Part shown: positions 35,704-44,768 of the stretch, one piece after another
Position numbering within the stretch: the stretch's first letter is position 1
How the letters are laid out: each line of letters opens with the position of its first letter
Source of the DNA: Lacunisphaera limnophila
GTDB lineage: Bacteria; Verrucomicrobiota; Verrucomicrobiia; Opitutales; Opitutaceae
Direction: 5' to 3'
DNA: 64,000 bases
Assembly (NCBI RefSeq): GCF_001746835.1
Contig: NZ_CP016094.1
Coordinates: 1,240,001-1,304,000 of the forward strand
The notes under the pieces: model-generated
Told to the model about the DNA's origin: nothing
Seen by the model: the letters and a program-made list of their open reading frames with translations, nothing else
The model's database searches: none
Translations under genes and position numbers: made by a program

Positions 35704-36615
35704 TTACTTCCCCAGCAACTCCCGCAGCGCCGGCTCCAGCCTCGGCTGCGCGACTTGAAATCCCGCCGCCAGCAACCGCTGCGGGGCGCAACGCTGGCCG
35801 TGCAGCGCGAGGTTCGGATCGACGCCCAGCAGCGGCCCGGCCGCGAGGCGGATCGCAAATTCCGGCGCCGGCGGGCTCCAGGGCCGGCCCAGCACCCGAC
35901 GCAGCGTCCGCATGAATTCGGCGTTCGACACCGGCCCGGGCGCGCAGAGGTTGAAGACGCCGGACAACTCCGGCCGCGTCAGCACCGCCACGAAGGCGGC
36001 CACGACGTCGTCGCGGTGCACCCAGCTGAGGAACTGCCGCCCGCTGCCGGCCGAGCCGCCAAGAAAACGCCGCACCAACTGCGCGAGCGGGGGCAACGCG
36101 CCGTGCTCCGCATCCAGCACCACGCCGAGCCGCAGCACCACGCGGCGCACGCCGGGCAGTTCCACCGCAGCGAAGGCTTCCTCCCATTGCCGACACACCT
36201 CGGCCAGGAAGCCCGGGCCGGACGCCAGCGTCTCGTCGCAAAAGCGGTCGCCCGCGTTCCCATAATAACCCGTCGCGCTGCACTGGATCCAGACGGGCGG
36301 CGGATTTTTGGCGCGGGCCCAGCCCTTGCCCAGCGCCTGCACCGCGAGCCGGCGTGACTCGAGGATCTCGCGGCTGTTTTCCAAGGTGTGCACGCAATTG
36401 ATCGAACGGCCCGCAAAATTCACCACCGCGGCCGCCCCCTCGAGCTCCGCCGCCCAGGCCCCGCCGGTCTCGGCGTTCCAAGCCACTTCGCGGAGCGGGG
36501 CGTCGTCCCGGGGCTGGCGCGAAAGCACCACGACCTCCCAGCCCTCCGCCGCCAGGCGCCGGCCGAGGGCCTGCCCGAGAAACCCGCTGCCGCCGGCGAG
36601 GACTATTTTTGCCAT
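35704..36615 (-). CDS. TIGR01777 family SDR (YfcH-like epimerase)
   Basis: The 303-residue extended-SDR protein has the nucleotide-binding segment KIVLAGGSGFLGQALGRRL, the family block VNFAGRSINC, QCSATGYYGNAGD and the C-terminal RRVLGRPWSPPAPEFAIRL. This matches the TIGR01777/YfcH group, sometimes called cell-division-inhibitor-like, whose substrate is unknown. ATG 36615 (MAKIVLAGG) is chosen; the frame continues to 36777 through a repeat and the rlmN leader. Confidence 0.92.
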   Translation of the reverse strand: MAKIVLAGGSGFLGQALGRRLAAEGWEVVVLSRQPRDDAPLREVAWNAETGGAWAAELEGAAAVVNFAGRSINCVHTLENSREILESRRLAVQALGKGWARAKNPPPVWIQCSATGYYGNAGDRFCDETLASGPGFLAEVCRQWEEAFAAVELPGVRRVVLRLGVVLDAEHGALPPLAQLVRRFLGGSAGSGRQFLSWVHRDDVVAAFVAVLTRPELSGVFNLCAPGPVSNAEFMRTLRRVLGRPWSPPAPEFAIRLAAGPLLGVDPNLALHGQRCAPQRLLAAGFQVAQPRLEPALRELLGK

Positions 36616-36652
36616 GACCCGATAGGTAGCACGAAATTCGCGGCTGGCAATC

Positions 36653-36702
36653 TGTAGGTCGGGCTTTACGCCCGACCTCGCTTGTGTCGGGGATAGACCC
36701 CG
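36653..36702. repeat. TGTAGGTCGGGC double hairpin
   Basis: TGTAGGTCGGGCTTTACGCC followed by CGACCT forms a hairpin with a perfect nine-base stem (36656-36678). A second hairpin CGGGG-ATAGA-CCCCG follows to 36702. It occupies the gap between the divergent TIGR01777 and rlmN genes and ends 16 bases before the rlmN start. Confidence 0.7.
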
Positions 36703-36718
36703 CTCTTCCTTCCCGCCT

Positions 36719-37768
36719 GTGTCCACGCCACCCACCCCCTTCCACGACCTGACCCGCGAGGCCCTGCGCGTCCTCACGGTGCGCTGGGGATTCAGTCCCG
36801 TGCATGCGGCGCGGCTCTGGCGCTATGTCTACCTCGACCGGGTGGAAGCCTGGGACCTGATGTCCGAACTGCCGGTGAAGTACCGCGACCGCGTGGCGGC
36901 CGAGCTTTCCCTCACCCCGCCGACCGTCGCCGTGGAGACCCACAGCAGCGACGGCTACACCCGCAAATACCTCCTCGACCTCGCCGACGGGCGGCGGATC
37001 GAGACGGTCCTGATGCGCTTCACCGGCCGGGTCACGGCCTGCATCAGCAGCCAGGCCGGTTGCGCCATGGGCTGCGTGTTCTGCGCCACCGGGCAGATGG
37101 GTTTCACGCGGCACCTCACCCCGGGCGAGATCGTGGCGCAGGCCTTGCACGTGAATCGCGTGCTGCAGGCCACACACCCCGACGAGCGCCTCCGCAACAT
37201 CGTGCTCATGGGCATGGGCGAACCCCTGCACAATTACGAAGCGGTGATGACGGCCACGGAGATCCTCTGCGACACTGCCGGCCTCTCGCTGGGCACCAAG
37301 CAGATCACCCTGAGCACCGTGGGCGTCGTGCCCGGCATCATCCGGCTGGCCGATGAGGGCCGCCCGATCCACCTCGCCGTCTCGCTGCATGGCGCCACCC
37401 AGGAGGAGCGCGCCGCGCTCGTGCCGGTGGCCAAAAAATGGCCGCTCGACGAGCTGATGGACGCGTGCCGCTACTACATCGCCAAACAACAGCGCCGGAT
37501 CTTCTACGAGTGGACCCTGATCGAGGGCAAAAACGACACCGCGGAATCCGCCCACGCCGTCGGCCGCCTCCTCCAGGGCCAGGACGCCCAGGTGAACCTG
37601 ATCCCGCTCAACCCCACGTCCGGTTACGACGGCATCCCGACCGGACGCGACGCGGCCCGGCGTTTTCAATCCATTCTCGCCGAGTACGGGCTCCCGAGCA
37701 CCGTCCGCCAGCGCCGGGGCATCGACATCGCCGCCGGCTGCGGCCAGCTGGCGATTTCAAAGTTGTAG
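36719..37768 (+). CDS. rlmN: Dual-specificity 23S rRNA/tRNA adenine-C2 methyltransferase
   Basis: RlmN is a radical SAM enzyme that methylates A2503 of 23S rRNA and A37 of some tRNAs. The 349-residue product has the cluster motif CAMGCVFC (C115, C119, C122), QMGFTRHLTPGEIV, GMGEPLHNY and the methyl-carrier Cys341 in AAGCGQL. The start is GTG 36719. The TAG stop lies inside the left arm of a TGTAGGG palindrome, so the repeat supplies the stop codon. Confidence 0.96.
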   Translation: MSTPPTPFHDLTREALRVLTVRWGFSPVHAARLWRYVYLDRVEAWDLMSELPVKYRDRVAAELSLTPPTVAVETHSSDGYTRKYLLDLADGRRIETVLMRFTGRVTACISSQAGCAMGCVFCATGQMGFTRHLTPGEIVAQALHVNRVLQATHPDERLRNIVLMGMGEPLHNYEAVMTATEILCDTAGLSLGTKQITLSTVGVVPGIIRLADEGRPIHLAVSLHGATQEERAALVPVAKKWPLDELMDACRYYIAKQQRRIFYEWTLIEGKNDTAESAHAVGRLLQGQDAQVNLIPLNPTSGYDGIPTGRDAARRFQSILAEYGLPSTVRQRRGIDIAAGCGQLAISKL

Positions 37769-37844
37769 GGCGGGGTCGCCGAACCCCGCCTCGCACGCGA
37801 TAAGGTAATCGAACGCTGGCGGGGTTCGGCGACCCCACCCTACA
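37764..37844. repeat. TGTAGGGCGGGGTCGCC palindrome, copy 2
   Basis: The left arm starts at 37764 and the right arm ends at 37844; they match over about 26 bp with one mismatch. The arms equal those of the 35584-35664 copy, while the centres differ. The first bases of the left arm are the last codons of rlmN. Confidence 0.85.
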
Positions 37845-37957
37845 CCCGAGCCCTGAGCCGGAAACCTGAGCCCCCTCCCAACCGTAAAAACCGGGTGGGG
37901 AAAACCCCTCATTTAATCTTTGCCAACGCCGGGCCAGACCGTAGCTGTTGGCCTCCC

Positions 37958-38536
37958 ATGAAATTCTCCCGCCTGCTCGTTTCCGTCCTCAGCCTCACCC
38001 TGGGCTTCACCTCCCTGGCTGCCCAAACCACCACCGCCCCGGCGGCGGCGCCCGCCTTGCTCCCCCTGTCCCGCGTGGCCTGGGTCAACAGCAACGCCTT
38101 TATGGCCGAGGAGGGCGGCATCAAGCAGCTCGTCCGCAATATGAAGGAACTCGAGCTCGAGTTCAGCGGCACCGAGAGCGAGCTGAGCCTCCTCAATGAG
38201 AAGCTCCGCACCCTCGTCGGCGAGCTCCAGAAGCTGCAGGGCGACGCCGTCGCCAACGCGGTCGCGATCCAGGACAAGCAGTCCCAGGGCCTCCAGCTGC
38301 AGCGCGAGCTGCAGACCAAGCAGCAGCAGGCGCAGGCCGCCTTCGGCCAGGCCCAGCAGACCAAGCAGGGCCCCGTCTTCGCCGCCATCGGCCAGGCCCT
38401 CGCCGCCTACGCGAAGGATCGCCAGCTGAGCTTCATCTTCGACGTCGCCAAGCTCGGCGACGGCGTGCTCGCGGCCCAGCCCGAGCTCGAGGTCACCCAG
38501 GACTTCATCGCCACCTTCAACGCCGCGAACCCGTAA
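37958..38536 (+). CDS. OmpH/Skp-like periplasmic chaperone
   Basis: The 192-residue product has a signal peptide (MKFSRLLVSVLSLTLGFTSLAAQ), then RVAWVNSNAFMAEEGGIKQLV resembling the OmpH core, a long coiled coil (about 68-140, rich in Q, K, L and E) and a C-terminal strand region (LSFIFDVAKLGDGVL). Skp/OmpH trimers hold unfolded outer-membrane proteins in the periplasm. Length and layout fit. bamA or lpxD, the usual neighbours, are absent here. A terminator follows at 38594-38620. Confidence 0.82.
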   Translation: MKFSRLLVSVLSLTLGFTSLAAQTTTAPAAAPALLPLSRVAWVNSNAFMAEEGGIKQLVRNMKELELEFSGTESELSLLNEKLRTLVGELQKLQGDAVANAVAIQDKQSQGLQLQRELQTKQQQAQAAFGQAQQTKQGPVFAAIGQALAAYAKDRQLSFIFDVAKLGDGVLAAQPELEVTQDFIATFNAANP

Positions 38537-38539
38537 CTC

Positions 38540-38756
38540 GTCGCGCTGCGCGCGACGGTTGTTGGTTGTTCGTTGTTGGTTTCAAATTCAATCAGGCCCG
38601 GCTCACGCCGGGCCTTTTTTGTGCCCGCTTTATGCAGGGCGGGTTCTAGGACGGAGGCTGGGCGAAGTTCCCTCCCTCCCGTCCAGGCCAGGGCGTCCTG
38701 ATCCCAACAACCCTCAACCAACAACTAACTACCGCGCGAAGCGCGTTCCGCGCCCC
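38540..38756. repeat. Element bounded by GTTGTTGG-type inverted arms
   Basis: The left end (CGTCGCGCTGCGCGCGACGG then TTGTTGGTTGTTCGTTGTTG) is the inverted counterpart of the right end (CCAACAACCCTCAACCAACA then ACTAACTACCGCGCGAAGCG). The arms are about 42 bp, separated by about 125 bp that contain the terminator of the upstream gene. Size and ends resemble a non-coding mobile (MITE-like) element, but no target duplication was identified. Confidence 0.6.
38594..38620 (+). terminator. Rho-independent terminator after the OmpH-like gene
   Basis: AGGCCCGGC-TCAC-GCCGGGCCT is a perfect nine-pair stem followed by TTTTT. It lies 58 bases after the stop codon and inside the GTTGTTGG-bounded element. 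Confidence 0.9.
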
Positions 38757-38761
38757 GCGCT

Positions 38762-40135
38762 TCACGCCAACTTGATCATCAACGCCGAGGCATCGGCCTT
38801 TTGCGCGGCCTCGGTCGCCAGCCAAGCCAGCGCGTGCTGGCGCGCGGTGGCGTCGAGCTCGGCGCCCTGGGCCTTCTGGCGGAGCAGGCCGGTGATGAGC
38901 GTGAGCTGCGCGCGGACATCGTCGGGATTGGCGCGGGCGTTGCGCAGCGCGACCGCCAGGCCGGCCTCGACTTGGGCGGGCGCGAGCACGCCCTTGCCGC
39001 CGAGAAACTGCGTGAGCGTGGCGCCGAGCGCCTGCACGTGGGCGGTGGGGACGGCCGGCGGGACGTAGGCCGGGCCGCTGCCCTCGGGCAGCGCGGTCCA
39101 TTCCATGTAGAGTCGGAGCTGTGCGAGGAACTGGCCCAGCACCGCATCGGCCGTCGCCGGCGTCCAGCGCGTGCTGAACTGCTTCAGCTCGCGGAATTTC
39201 TTCACCTCCCAGATGCGCAGCGTGAGCTCGAAGTCGTCGTTGCGGTTGCGCAGCGACGTGGTGACCACGTAGTCGAGCCCGCCGGTGCTGGTGTCGTTCA
39301 GCTCGCGGATGTTCTCGGCGGTCCACTCGACCGGGAAAAGGAAGTAGTGCAGGGCGCTGGACAGCCCGACGGCCGCGCTGGCGTCATAGCCGGCCGAGGC
39401 GGTGAAGGTCTCGGCGAACCACAGCGCCAGGCCGCGGCAGAAACGGCCGGTCTCGTCCTCGGGGCGCGCCGAGCGCGCGGCGAAGTCGGACAAGCCCGGC
39501 AGGCTGCACTGGGCGAAGGCCACGCGGCGGAGCTTGCCATCCTTCGCCGGCAGCAGCTGCGGCGCGGCCGCCTCCAGGCCGTAGTACCAGACCGGTTTGC
39601 TGATGCTCGCGAGGCTGATCTTGTTCTGGACCGGCGCGTCGCCGGCGATCTGCTCCGCCGTGGGCGCGGCCGCATCGTGGCCGGCCATGAGTTCGCCGAG
39701 GGCGTTCGAAAAGCCGATGAGGCGTTCCTCGAGTTCCGGCCGGTTGAGCGCGAACAGGATGTCGAGCAGGTGCTGGGCGGAGTCGATCTGGCGCAGGGAG
39801 AGGAAGGCCTGCAGGAGATTGATGCCGGTGGCCGGGCCGTGGCGCTGGGCGTCGTAGTGCGGGGCGACGAGCTCGATCAGCTCGCGCACGTGGCCGCGCG
39901 AGCCGAGCTCGCCGGAGAGGGTCACGAGCACGTCAGGGCGCGCGCCGGCGGAGGCGAGCACCTCCGTGTAGATGGCGACAGCGGCCGGGAGGTCGCGGGC
40001 CTCGAGCTTAGCGCGGGCCTCGGCCATGCGCGGGATCACCCCGCCCGCGAGCGCGGGCTTGTCGGCCGCGGGGGTGGCGGGCGTCGGATCCGGCTGCGGC
40101 TTCTGCTTGGAGGAGAAACTGTCGAAAAATCCCAT
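38762..40135 (-). CDS. Hypothetical protein with TPR-like N-terminal half
   Basis: I do not recognise a named family. The 457-residue product starts MGFFDSFSSKQKPQPDPTPA, a short hydrophobic start then a Pro-rich linker. Residues about 35-130 look like TPR-type helical repeats (ARDLPAAVAIYTEVLASAGARPDVLVTLSG). The rest is mostly soluble, with WYYGLEAAAPQLLP and a long alpha/beta region. No signal peptide is evident. ATG 40135 was chosen over the in-frame extension to 40312, which overlaps the divergent DyP leader. Confidence 0.6.
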   Translation of the reverse strand: MGFFDSFSSKQKPQPDPTPATPAADKPALAGGVIPRMAEARAKLEARDLPAAVAIYTEVLASAGARPDVLVTLSGELGSRGHVRELIELVAPHYDAQRHGPATGINLLQAFLSLRQIDSAQHLLDILFALNRPELEERLIGFSNALGELMAGHDAAAPTAEQIAGDAPVQNKISLASISKPVWYYGLEAAAPQLLPAKDGKLRRVAFAQCSLPGLSDFAARSARPEDETGRFCRGLALWFAETFTASAGYDASAAVGLSSALHYFLFPVEWTAENIRELNDTSTGGLDYVVTTSLRNRNDDFELTLRIWEVKKFRELKQFSTRWTPATADAVLGQFLAQLRLYMEWTALPEGSGPAYVPPAVPTAHVQALGATLTQFLGGKGVLAPAQVEAGLAVALRNARANPDDVRAQLTLITGLLRQKAQGAELDATARQHALAWLATEAAQKADASALMIKLA

Positions 40136-40310
40136 GGCAGGAGCAGAGGGACATCCGGCCGCGCTGGCGAATGTGTTTTGCAACAACGCGGGAGTTTTTC
40201 CCGCACCCGGAGGCCACGGTCCCGGGTGAGGAGAAATTCTTTCCGCTATGCTGGGCGGCATTGCCTTGGCACGAACCTCGCTCAACCTCCCCGCGATCCG
40301 GGAATCCTCC

Positions 40311-41936
40311 ATGCCCTTCCCCGCCTTTCCTCCCAGTCTGCCCTTGAATCGTCCGGGGCTCTCGCGTGACGAGCGTCAAGCGGAGGCCAGTTTCCTTGAT
40401 GCAGTCCAAGGCAACATCCTCAAGGGTCACGGCCGCGACCACCAGCGGCTGGTGTTTTTTCGGTTTCCCTCCGGGGTGGACCGGGCGCGGGCGGCGGCCC
40501 GGGCAGCCGCGACCTACGATCGCGAGCGGCACATGCGGCCCTGGATTCGCTCCGCCTTGGAACAATACCGGCAACGCTCGCTGCGCTACCGGGCCGTGGA
40601 GCTCCGGCGGCAATACTCCCTGCAGGCGGAAAAGTGGGCGATGGCGGAGAGCCAGCAGGATGTGCTCCAGCGCCTCACCGCGCTGGAAGACCAAGTGGTC
40701 GTCCAGTATTTCAGCGGCCTCCTGCTGAGCCGCTCGGGCCTGGAGGCGCTCGGTATATCGCCGGAGGAAAAAGCCGCCCTGCACGGCTCCCTTGAGACCG
40801 GCATGGCCGCCGGCATGCAGGGTCCGCTGATGGGCGGCAGCGTGGACCTGTCGTACTGGACCAAACCCTACACGGAGGACTTCCACGGGATTTTCCTGCT
40901 CGCCTGCAAAGAGGAGAAGGCTCTCGACGAGCAGCTGGTGCCGGCGCTCAAGGCCTGGTGCGGGGAGCATGATATCTCCGTCTGGGAAGAACACATCGAG
41001 CCAGGCTGCACGTGGCGGGATGAGGGCAACCCCTACGGCAACGGCTACCATCCTCCCCGCGAACCCTTCGGCTTTGTCGACGGCATCAGCATGCCCCAAT
41101 TTTTCCACGAGGATCGGGAACCCGCCGTGCGGACGCCGGGCACGCCGCCGGCCTGGCACTCCATTGACCTGCAACTGGAGAACGTGTTTGTTCGGGACGG
41201 CCCGCTCCGCGGCGGTTCCTACGTGGCCCTGCTCAAGCTCGAACAGGATGTGCAGGGCTTCCGGGAGCATGAGGTGAAGATCGTCGAGCGCCTGCGGGCC
41301 TGCGGATTTGCGGCCGACGTCGCCGCCGACCTGGCACCGGCCCTGATCATGGGGCGCAACCGCCACGGCCACACGCCGGCCCAAGTCCTGCGTTCCCTCC
41401 CGGTCCCGGCGGGCACGGATCAGAACGCGTCCCGGCCACCCCACCTGCCGGCGTGGCTGAATGAATTCGACTTCGAGGAAACCCGGCAAAGCGCGGGCTG
41501 CCCGTTTCACGCCCATATCCGCAAGTCCAACCCCCGCGCGATGTCCCCCACCGGGCTGGACAAACACGCGGTGGGGCGCGTCCAGCCGGTCCGGCGCGGG
41601 ATGATCTTTGATCCCGCCCGGAAACTGGCGGCCCGGGAGGCGGCCAACACCGGCGCCTGGCCCGGCTTCGGCGACGGCGTCGGCCTGCTGTTCCTCGCCT
41701 ACATGGCCGACCCGTGGACCCAGTTCGACCAGTGGCACAACACGTGGGCCCGGGACACCGCCTTCCCGACGTACGACACCGCCAACATGGATCCGGTGCT
41801 CTTCGGGCACAGCGAGCCGGTGACGCATTGCGGTGCCGACCAGATCCCGCCCTTGCCCCCGGTGGTGCGGCGGCTGGGCGGAGCCTATCTTTTCGCCCCG
41901 GCGATCCACTGGTTGGAAAACCTCCCCACGCCCTGA
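40311..41936 (+). CDS. DyP-type heme peroxidase
   Basis: Dye-decolorizing peroxidases use H2O2 to oxidise bulky substrates. The 541-residue protein has the distal-side GxxDG motif GFVDG (254-258, catalytic D257) and the proximal-heme motif AHIRKSNPR (His402). At 541 residues it is longer than encapsulated or Tat-exported DyPs (about 300-450) and fits the larger class with extra loops. No signal peptide is seen. The hybrid kinase gene begins 3 bases after its stop, suggesting co-expression of peroxidase and sensor. ATG 40311 is chosen over 40248. Confidence 0.92.
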   Translation: MPFPAFPPSLPLNRPGLSRDERQAEASFLDAVQGNILKGHGRDHQRLVFFRFPSGVDRARAAARAAATYDRERHMRPWIRSALEQYRQRSLRYRAVELRRQYSLQAEKWAMAESQQDVLQRLTALEDQVVVQYFSGLLLSRSGLEALGISPEEKAALHGSLETGMAAGMQGPLMGGSVDLSYWTKPYTEDFHGIFLLACKEEKALDEQLVPALKAWCGEHDISVWEEHIEPGCTWRDEGNPYGNGYHPPREPFGFVDGISMPQFFHEDREPAVRTPGTPPAWHSIDLQLENVFVRDGPLRGGSYVALLKLEQDVQGFREHEVKIVERLRACGFAADVAADLAPALIMGRNRHGHTPAQVLRSLPVPAGTDQNASRPPHLPAWLNEFDFEETRQSAGCPFHAHIRKSNPRAMSPTGLDKHAVGRVQPVRRGMIFDPARKLAAREAANTGAWPGFGDGVGLLFLAYMADPWTQFDQWHNTWARDTAFPTYDTANMDPVLFGHSEPVTHCGADQIPPLPPVVRRLGGAYLFAPAIHWLENLPTP

Positions 41937-41939
41937 GCC

Positions 41940-44756
41940 ATGTCGCTGCCCACGCCGCTCCAGTGGTTGGTTTACCAGCAGGATTACCTGTGGTTCCTGG
42001 CGTTGGCTGGCTGGTCGCTGGTGCTGGTGGCGTGGTGGCGATTTGCGCGGCGGGACGGTCTCATGCCTTGGCTGCCCGTGGCGGCGGGGGCAGGCATCGC
42101 CATCGCCCTCACGATGTTCACCCAGCTGGTGACCCCGGTGGAGCTTCGTCCCAACATCGATCCTTGGCGGGCCTGGGATCTCGGGGTGGGGGGCATCCAC
42201 GCCCTGCTCGCCGCGGGTATCTGGTGGTGCGCAACCAGCGGAGGCGACAAGTTCCGCCGGCTGCTCGTGGCGGCGGGCATGGGGCTCATGGTGGCGGCCG
42301 GTGCCTGGCGGTGGGACCACCCGGTTTTAGGAAGCTGGATTACGGTGGCCTCCCTCAGTCTCGGGGTGTTGCTGCTGGTCCGCCGGGAGAAATCCCCCTT
42401 GGAGCGGGCTTCCTTGCTGGCGCTGGCGGCCGCCGGGTGGACCGGTACCACCGGTCCTTTGGCCGAGTTATTGGGTGTGCCTCATCGGCTGGAGGGGATC
42501 AGCCCGTTGGGGCCGCTGGCGGCGGCGAGTCTGTTTTCTTCCGCCCTCCTGGCCACTATGCCTTTGTTTCGGACTACGCCCGGTTTGAATAATCTGTCGG
42601 CCCTGCGCCGCAGTCTCATCCTGTGGCTGGTTCTTGGCATCGCGTTGGCCGGTATCATGAGTCTGTGGGCGCGACGAAATTTTGAACAGCATCTGCTGGC
42701 CCGCGTTAAGGCTTCGGCCCCCTTGATTGACCGCGACGCGCTGGCTGCGGTCCTTGGTCCGCAATTCAGATTGGATAGATTGGATGCTTCGCCGGGTACA
42801 CCCGATCGCAAGGACTTCTACTATTCGGCTTTTCTTGCCGCGCAAAACCCTCTCCGGGTTTCACAGGGGCTAAGCGAAATTGAAAAAGCCAATCCGGATG
42901 CCCAGTGGGCCATGGTCCTCACCCTGCGCAGCGGATTGTTGGTCTCCTGCTGTGTCTCCAATGAGATGCCCGGCATTCCTGGCAGCTTTGGCATCTATGG
43001 CCTGCCTGATCAGGCCACTTGGGATTCGTGGGTACAACAAGACGCCACTGTCTTGGGCCCAGTTCGCTTCTATTATGGTGACACGATTCAGGCCCGCGCC
43101 CCCTTGATTTCGTCCGAAAGGAAAATGCTGGGCTGGCTGGTGCTGGACTTTGGCGTTTCCCACTGGCTGGGCGCACAGCTGCAGGCGCGTTTGCTCGCCT
43201 TTGTGGTGATTTTTTTGGGTGGCGCGATTCTCGTGCTTGGCTGGTGGCAGCGCAACCGGGAGGAATCCCGCGAAGCCGCCCGCCTGGAGGCGGCGAACGC
43301 CCGGGCCGCCAGCCAGCTCAAGACCGCCTTCCTCGCCAAGGTGAGCCATGAGCTGCGCACGCCCATCCAAAGCCTGTTGGGCTACAGCGAACTCCTGCGC
43401 CGGCATGTGACCGACGACGCCAAGGCGGCCCTCTGGCTCTCCTCCCTCCAGCAGCACGGCGAACTGATGACCCGGCTGGTCAACGATCTCATCGACCTCA
43501 GCGCCGTGGAGTCCGGCTCTTTCCGGCTAGCGCCAAAAGTCGTGCCCGTGGGCGAGGTGGTGCGGCAAACGGTGGAGAGTTTCCGGCCTCGGGCGGAACA
43601 ACTGGGACTCTCGCTGGCCTGCTTCATCGATCCAGCCGCGCCGGCCGCGGCCTCGCTGGATGGCGAGCGCTTCCGGCAGGTGCTGACCAATCTGATCGGC
43701 AATGCCCTGAAATTCACGGAGCGCGGCGGGGTGACCGTGGCCCTGCAGGCGCGGGCGGCCGCAGAAAACAAAACGGAACTGATCCTCGTCGTCCGTGACA
43801 CTGGCCCCGGCATACCTCCGGACCAGCAACACCGGTTGTTTGTGGCGTTCTCCCGCCTCGAGGGCACCGCCGCGAAGGAAGGCTCCGGGCTTGGCCTGGC
43901 CTTGTCGGCCGCATTGTGTGGCGCCATGGACGGCAGTCTCGCGGTGGAAAGCGACGGGGTGGCCGGCTCGGTGTTCACGGCCCGGTTTAGGGCGGCCTCC
44001 GCGGAACTCTTCGAGACCAGGCCAAGCTCCCGCCAAGCCGCCGGATTGCGCGGCCGGCGCGTGCTCGTGGTGGACGACAACCGGCTGCTGCGGGAGCTCT
44101 TTGTCGCCTTCCTGACCGAGCAAGGCGCGCTGTGTGCCGCGGCCGATACTGGCCGGGAAGCCCTCACGCAGGCCGCGGCCAATCGCTTCGATGCCATCAT
44201 TCTCGATCTGGCCCTGCCCGATGGCGACAGCACCTCCCTCGTCACGCCACTGCGGGCGCAACAACCCGCGCAAATCCGCATCATTGGCGTCAGCGCGCAT
44301 GCCAGCTCGGCCGACCGGGCCCGGGTGCTCGCCGCCGGTATGGACGCATTTCTAACCAAGCCTGTGCCACTGGACGTCTTGGCCCAGGCCGTGGCCTCCA
44401 GCCCGGATGCTGGCAAGGCCCTCGACCTGTCCTCGGTCTCGCCGCTCCTCGAACGACTGCGGCAGGAATTCCGGCGCGAGTTGCCGGGGCAGCGTTCGCG
44501 GATGGCCGCGGTGATCGCCGCCGAGAACTGGCTGCAGGTGCATGCGCAGGCGCATTACTTGAAAAACAGCGCGGCCGTGGTGCGGGATGACGCCCTCTTC
44601 GATATCTGCACCGGCCTGGAACAAGCCGCGCTGGATGCCGATGCGCCGGCCGTGCAGCACTGGTGGACCCGTTGTCAGGCACGCCTTGATTCCTGGAATG
44701 ATGCTTCCGTCCCTTTTCTCCGCCCGCCTGACGCGGTCGGTCAATCCAACCCATAA
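41940..44756 (+). CDS. Membrane hybrid histidine kinase with receiver and HPt domains
   Basis: The 938-residue protein has about seven helices in residues 15-245, an extracytoplasmic sensor segment (about 246-415), a further helix (416-436), HisKA (KVSHELRTP, H470), HATPase_c, a receiver (D756, K807) and a C-terminal HPt-like domain with H872 (AHYLKNSA). So a full internal phosphorelay is possible. It is a paralogue of the 48542-51397 kinase, sharing KTAFLAKVSHELRTPIQSLLGY (described, not quoted further). Parts of bases 42540-43110 look less GC-rich than neighbours. It follows the DyP gene by 3 bases. Confidence 0.9.
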   Translation: MSLPTPLQWLVYQQDYLWFLALAGWSLVLVAWWRFARRDGLMPWLPVAAGAGIAIALTMFTQLVTPVELRPNIDPWRAWDLGVGGIHALLAAGIWWCATSGGDKFRRLLVAAGMGLMVAAGAWRWDHPVLGSWITVASLSLGVLLLVRREKSPLERASLLALAAAGWTGTTGPLAELLGVPHRLEGISPLGPLAAASLFSSALLATMPLFRTTPGLNNLSALRRSLILWLVLGIALAGIMSLWARRNFEQHLLARVKASAPLIDRDALAAVLGPQFRLDRLDASPGTPDRKDFYYSAFLAAQNPLRVSQGLSEIEKANPDAQWAMVLTLRSGLLVSCCVSNEMPGIPGSFGIYGLPDQATWDSWVQQDATVLGPVRFYYGDTIQARAPLISSERKMLGWLVLDFGVSHWLGAQLQARLLAFVVIFLGGAILVLGWWQRNREESREAARLEAANARAASQLKTAFLAKVSHELRTPIQSLLGYSELLRRHVTDDAKAALWLSSLQQHGELMTRLVNDLIDLSAVESGSFRLAPKVVPVGEVVRQTVESFRPRAEQLGLSLACFIDPAAPAAASLDGERFRQVLTNLIGNALKFTERGGVTVALQARAAAENKTELILVVRDTGPGIPPDQQHRLFVAFSRLEGTAAKEGSGLGLALSAALCGAMDGSLAVESDGVAGSVFTARFRAASAELFETRPSSRQAAGLRGRRVLVVDDNRLLRELFVAFLTEQGALCAAADTGREALTQAAANRFDAIILDLALPDGDSTSLVTPLRAQQPAQIRIIGVSAHASSADRARVLAAGMDAFLTKPVPLDVLAQAVASSPDAGKALDLSSVSPLLERLRQEFRRELPGQRSRMAAVIAAENWLQVHAQAHYLKNSAAVVRDDALFDICTGLEQAALDADAPAVQHWWTRCQARLDSWNDASVPFLRPPDAVGQSNP

Positions 44757-44768
44757 TCCACGTCTCCC

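Noticed and set aside
35660-37669. 669-codon minus-strand frame opposite rlmN and covering the epimerase
   Set aside because: rlmN on the plus strand has all catalytic motifs, and the epimerase is encoded in a different frame of this strand.
40008-42320. 770-codon minus-strand frame opposite DyP and the first kinase
   Set aside because: DyP motifs GFVDG and AHIRKSNPR are on the plus strand; the antisense product is Gly/Arg/Gln/His-rich without domains.
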